A DNA stretch of 64,000 nucleotides from an uncultured Porphyromonadaceae bacterium (GTDB lineage Bacteria; Bacteroidota; Bacteroidia; Bacteroidales; Muribaculaceae): assembly GCA_947178165.1 (NCBI GenBank), contig CAMWXH010000002.1, positions 1 to 64,000 of the forward strand, read 5' to 3'. This document shows, one piece after another, positions 62,741 to 64,000 of this stretch. A model generated the notes under the pieces. It was not told the DNA's origin. It saw only the letters and a list, made by a program, of their open reading frames with translations, and made no database searches. A program made the position numbers and the translations under genes. Numbering within the stretch: position 1 is the first letter of the stretch; each line of letters begins with the position of its first letter.

Positions 62741-63083
62741 ATCCGCTTTTGCAATAATGGGCATGTGTGAGAATGAGCGTAAACCATTCGGAATAACTGT
62801 TGACAAACGCGGGAATGCCTACGCTTTTTGTTGGGCATTTAAGATGAGTAAGGAACAAGCCGCGCGTGAAGGGTATGACAAAACCCATGTGAGAGGATCA
62901 ATCGTCTATGACGATGATTTCAACGGTTGTCCGTATTGCGGATCAAAGGGCTTTTACATTTGCAACAGATGTGGGAAAGTTGTTTGCTACGATGGTAGAG
63001 AAATGGTCACATGTCCCAACTGCGGAACGTCCAGCGGTGTGGTTCCGGGAGAGACATTCGACTTGTCCGGCGGAGGAATGTGA
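62724..63083 (+). CDS. TerY-C-like zinc-ribbon protein
   Basis: 119 aa. The N-terminal half (PFGITVDKRGNAYAFCWAFK) is followed by a Cys-rich zinc ribbon with C69, C72, C80, C83, C88, C97 and C100 (CPYCG, CNRCG, CPNCG), then a Gly-rich end. This arrangement matches the metal-binding C-terminal domain of TerY vWA proteins, here without a vWA domain. It overlaps brxL by 17 nt and precedes a kinase gene, as in TerY-P phosphorylation modules. Confidence 0.65.
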   Translation: MGKLSESAFAIMGMCENERKPFGITVDKRGNAYAFCWAFKMSKEQAAREGYDKTHVRGSIVYDDDFNGCPYCGSKGFYICNRCGKVVCYDGREMVTCPNCGTSSGVVPGETFDLSGGGM

Positions 63084-63141
63084 TTAAAAATGTTTACATT
63101 TGCCGCTTAGCTGATATATGAAAATAAACGACTTCAGATAA

Positions 63142-64000
63142 ATGAAAGAATTAAAAACAAATGACAAAGTAAATCTCGTAGGAGGCCTTCAGGCAACAGT
63201 AGTCAAAGAACTGGGGAGTGGTGGTCAGGGCATCGTTTACCTTGTAGAACTTCTCGGGAAAAAGATGGCCCTTAAATGGTATCTTAATGCTCCCGATGAC
63301 AGATTTTACAAGAATCTCGAATCCAATGTTAAGAAAGGAGCTCCTTCGGGAGCATTCCTGTGGCCTGAGTATGTAACCATGAAAGAGAAAGGAAGCTACG
63401 GCTACATAATGCCATTGCGTCCTGAGGGATATTATGAGTTCGGGCAATTCTATCTTGCTCGTGTGCAATTCCAGTCTTTCGAGGCACTCCTCAATGCCGC
63501 TATGAAAATATGTGAAGGTTTTAAGAATCTTCATCTCAGTGGCTTCAGTTATCAAGATCTTAACGATGGCAACTTCTTTATCCATCCTGCGACTGGTGAT
63601 GTGCTGATCTGCGACAATGACAACGTTATGCCGGAAGGTGAAGCGTCGGGAATCCTCGGTAAAGCTCGTTACATGGCTCCTGAGATTGTACTTGGAAAGA
63701 ATATGCCCAACAAGGGCAGCGACCGTTTCTCTCTTGCCGTGCTTCTCTTCATGCTTTTTTATGGCAACCATCCCTTTGAAGGAGATAAGGTGCTTCAATG
63801 CCCTTGTCTGACGGAAAAATTTGAGAAGAAATTCTATGGAAGCGAGATACTTTTCATCTACGATGAGAAGGACTCAAGCAACCGTCCTGTAAGAGGTGTG
63901 CATCGCAACGTAATTCGTAGATGGCCTGTATATCCTGCAATTCTCCGCAATGCGTTTATCGAAGAGTTCACTCAGGAGAAACTGAAAGACCCCAACAAGC
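63142..64000 (+). CDS. Atypical Ser/Thr kinase of TerY-P type (3' end outside window)
   Basis: The frame is open from ATG 63142 to the window edge (286 codons seen). The kinase glycine loop is GSGGQG (25-30) with K45 in ALKWY. The catalytic loop reads Y137-Q-D139-L-N-D-G-N144 in place of HRD-LKPxN, and the DFG segment reads D158-N-D-N. ARYMAPE (175-181) is the APE segment. The SYQDLNDGNFF and ICDNDNV pattern is shared with kinases of TerY-P (vWA, PP2C, kinase) triads. Retained Asp139 and Lys45 allow activity. It is 58 nt after the zinc-ribbon gene. Confidence 0.8.
   Translation, partial: MKELKTNDKVNLVGGLQATVVKELGSGGQGIVYLVELLGKKMALKWYLNAPDDRFYKNLESNVKKGAPSGAFLWPEYVTMKEKGSYGYIMPLRPEGYYEFGQFYLARVQFQSFEALLNAAMKICEGFKNLHLSGFSYQDLNDGNFFIHPATGDVLICDNDNVMPEGEASGILGKARYMAPEIVLGKNMPNKGSDRFSLAVLLFMLFYGNHPFEGDKVLQCPCLTEKFEKKFYGSEILFIYDEKDSSNRPVRGVHRNVIRRWPVYPAILRNAFIEEFTQEKLKDPNK

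Overview
The window looks like a chromosome segment of a Bacteroidales bacterium, most likely a gut member of the Muribaculaceae/Bacteroidaceae group. The evidence is the recurrent Bacteroidetes promoter signature (TTTG, 19-21 nt, TAnnTTTG), a DUF4296 lipoprotein beside lspA, an MCE/MlaD gene next to an exported amidase, an FtcD-FchA fusion inside the hut operon, a BspA-like leucine-rich repeat protein with a type IX-secretion-like C terminus, and a PcfK fragment typical of Bacteroidetes conjugative elements. The species call is inference from gene content.

Layout. 1-11.4 kb is housekeeping: cell-wall amidase, MlaD-like protein, dnaA, ddl, ileS, lspA and a DUF4296 lipoprotein. 11.5-18.0 kb is a histidine-utilisation operon (hutU, ftcD-fchA, hutI, hutH) that converts histidine to glutamate and passes the one-carbon unit to tetrahydrofolate. 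It ends at a strong hairpin shared with the convergent RlmD-type rRNA methyltransferase. 19.7-23.0 kb holds a beta-barrel protein, a TfoX-like protein and several small membrane proteins. 23.0-34.1 kb is an accessory zone of small cassettes separated by structured intergenic repeats: a UDG-like/DUF1643 pair, a TPR-TM-HTH regulator with a secreted LRR protein, a duplicated small protein paired once with a VOC protein and once with a zeta-toxin-like kinase, a PcfK remnant and three small unknown genes.

34.1-64 kb is a defence island. A two-gene CBASS locus on the minus strand encodes an HNH-SAVED effector (Cap5-like) and a CD-NTase whose C terminus looks like an E2 (ubiquitin-conjugating) fold. 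A type I-like BREX locus on the plus strand follows: HTH regulator, BrxA, BrxB, BrxC, PglX, then PglZ and BrxL. Between PglX and PglZ lies an 11.8-kb insertion with a DUF3791/DUF3990 pair, a small unknown protein, a WG-repeat protein, a GNAT-TPR protein and a 2721-residue protein joining an N-terminal GHKL (Hsp90/sacsin-like) ATPase to a C-terminal Upf1-like SF1 helicase. After BrxL come a TerY-C-like zinc-ribbon protein and an atypical Ser/Thr kinase cut by the window edge, which suggests that a TerY-P-type signalling module continues beyond the window.

The genes from 37,594 to the window end are co-oriented and tightly packed, so BREX and its cargo are probably expressed together. The best candidates for something not yet described are the CD-NTase-E2 fusion, the giant GHKL-helicase with its WG and GNAT-TPR neighbours inside BREX, the roughly 349-bp A/B repeat unit that bounds the accessory cassettes, and the paired TTGTAGA operator shared by the HTH regulator and the LRR gene.
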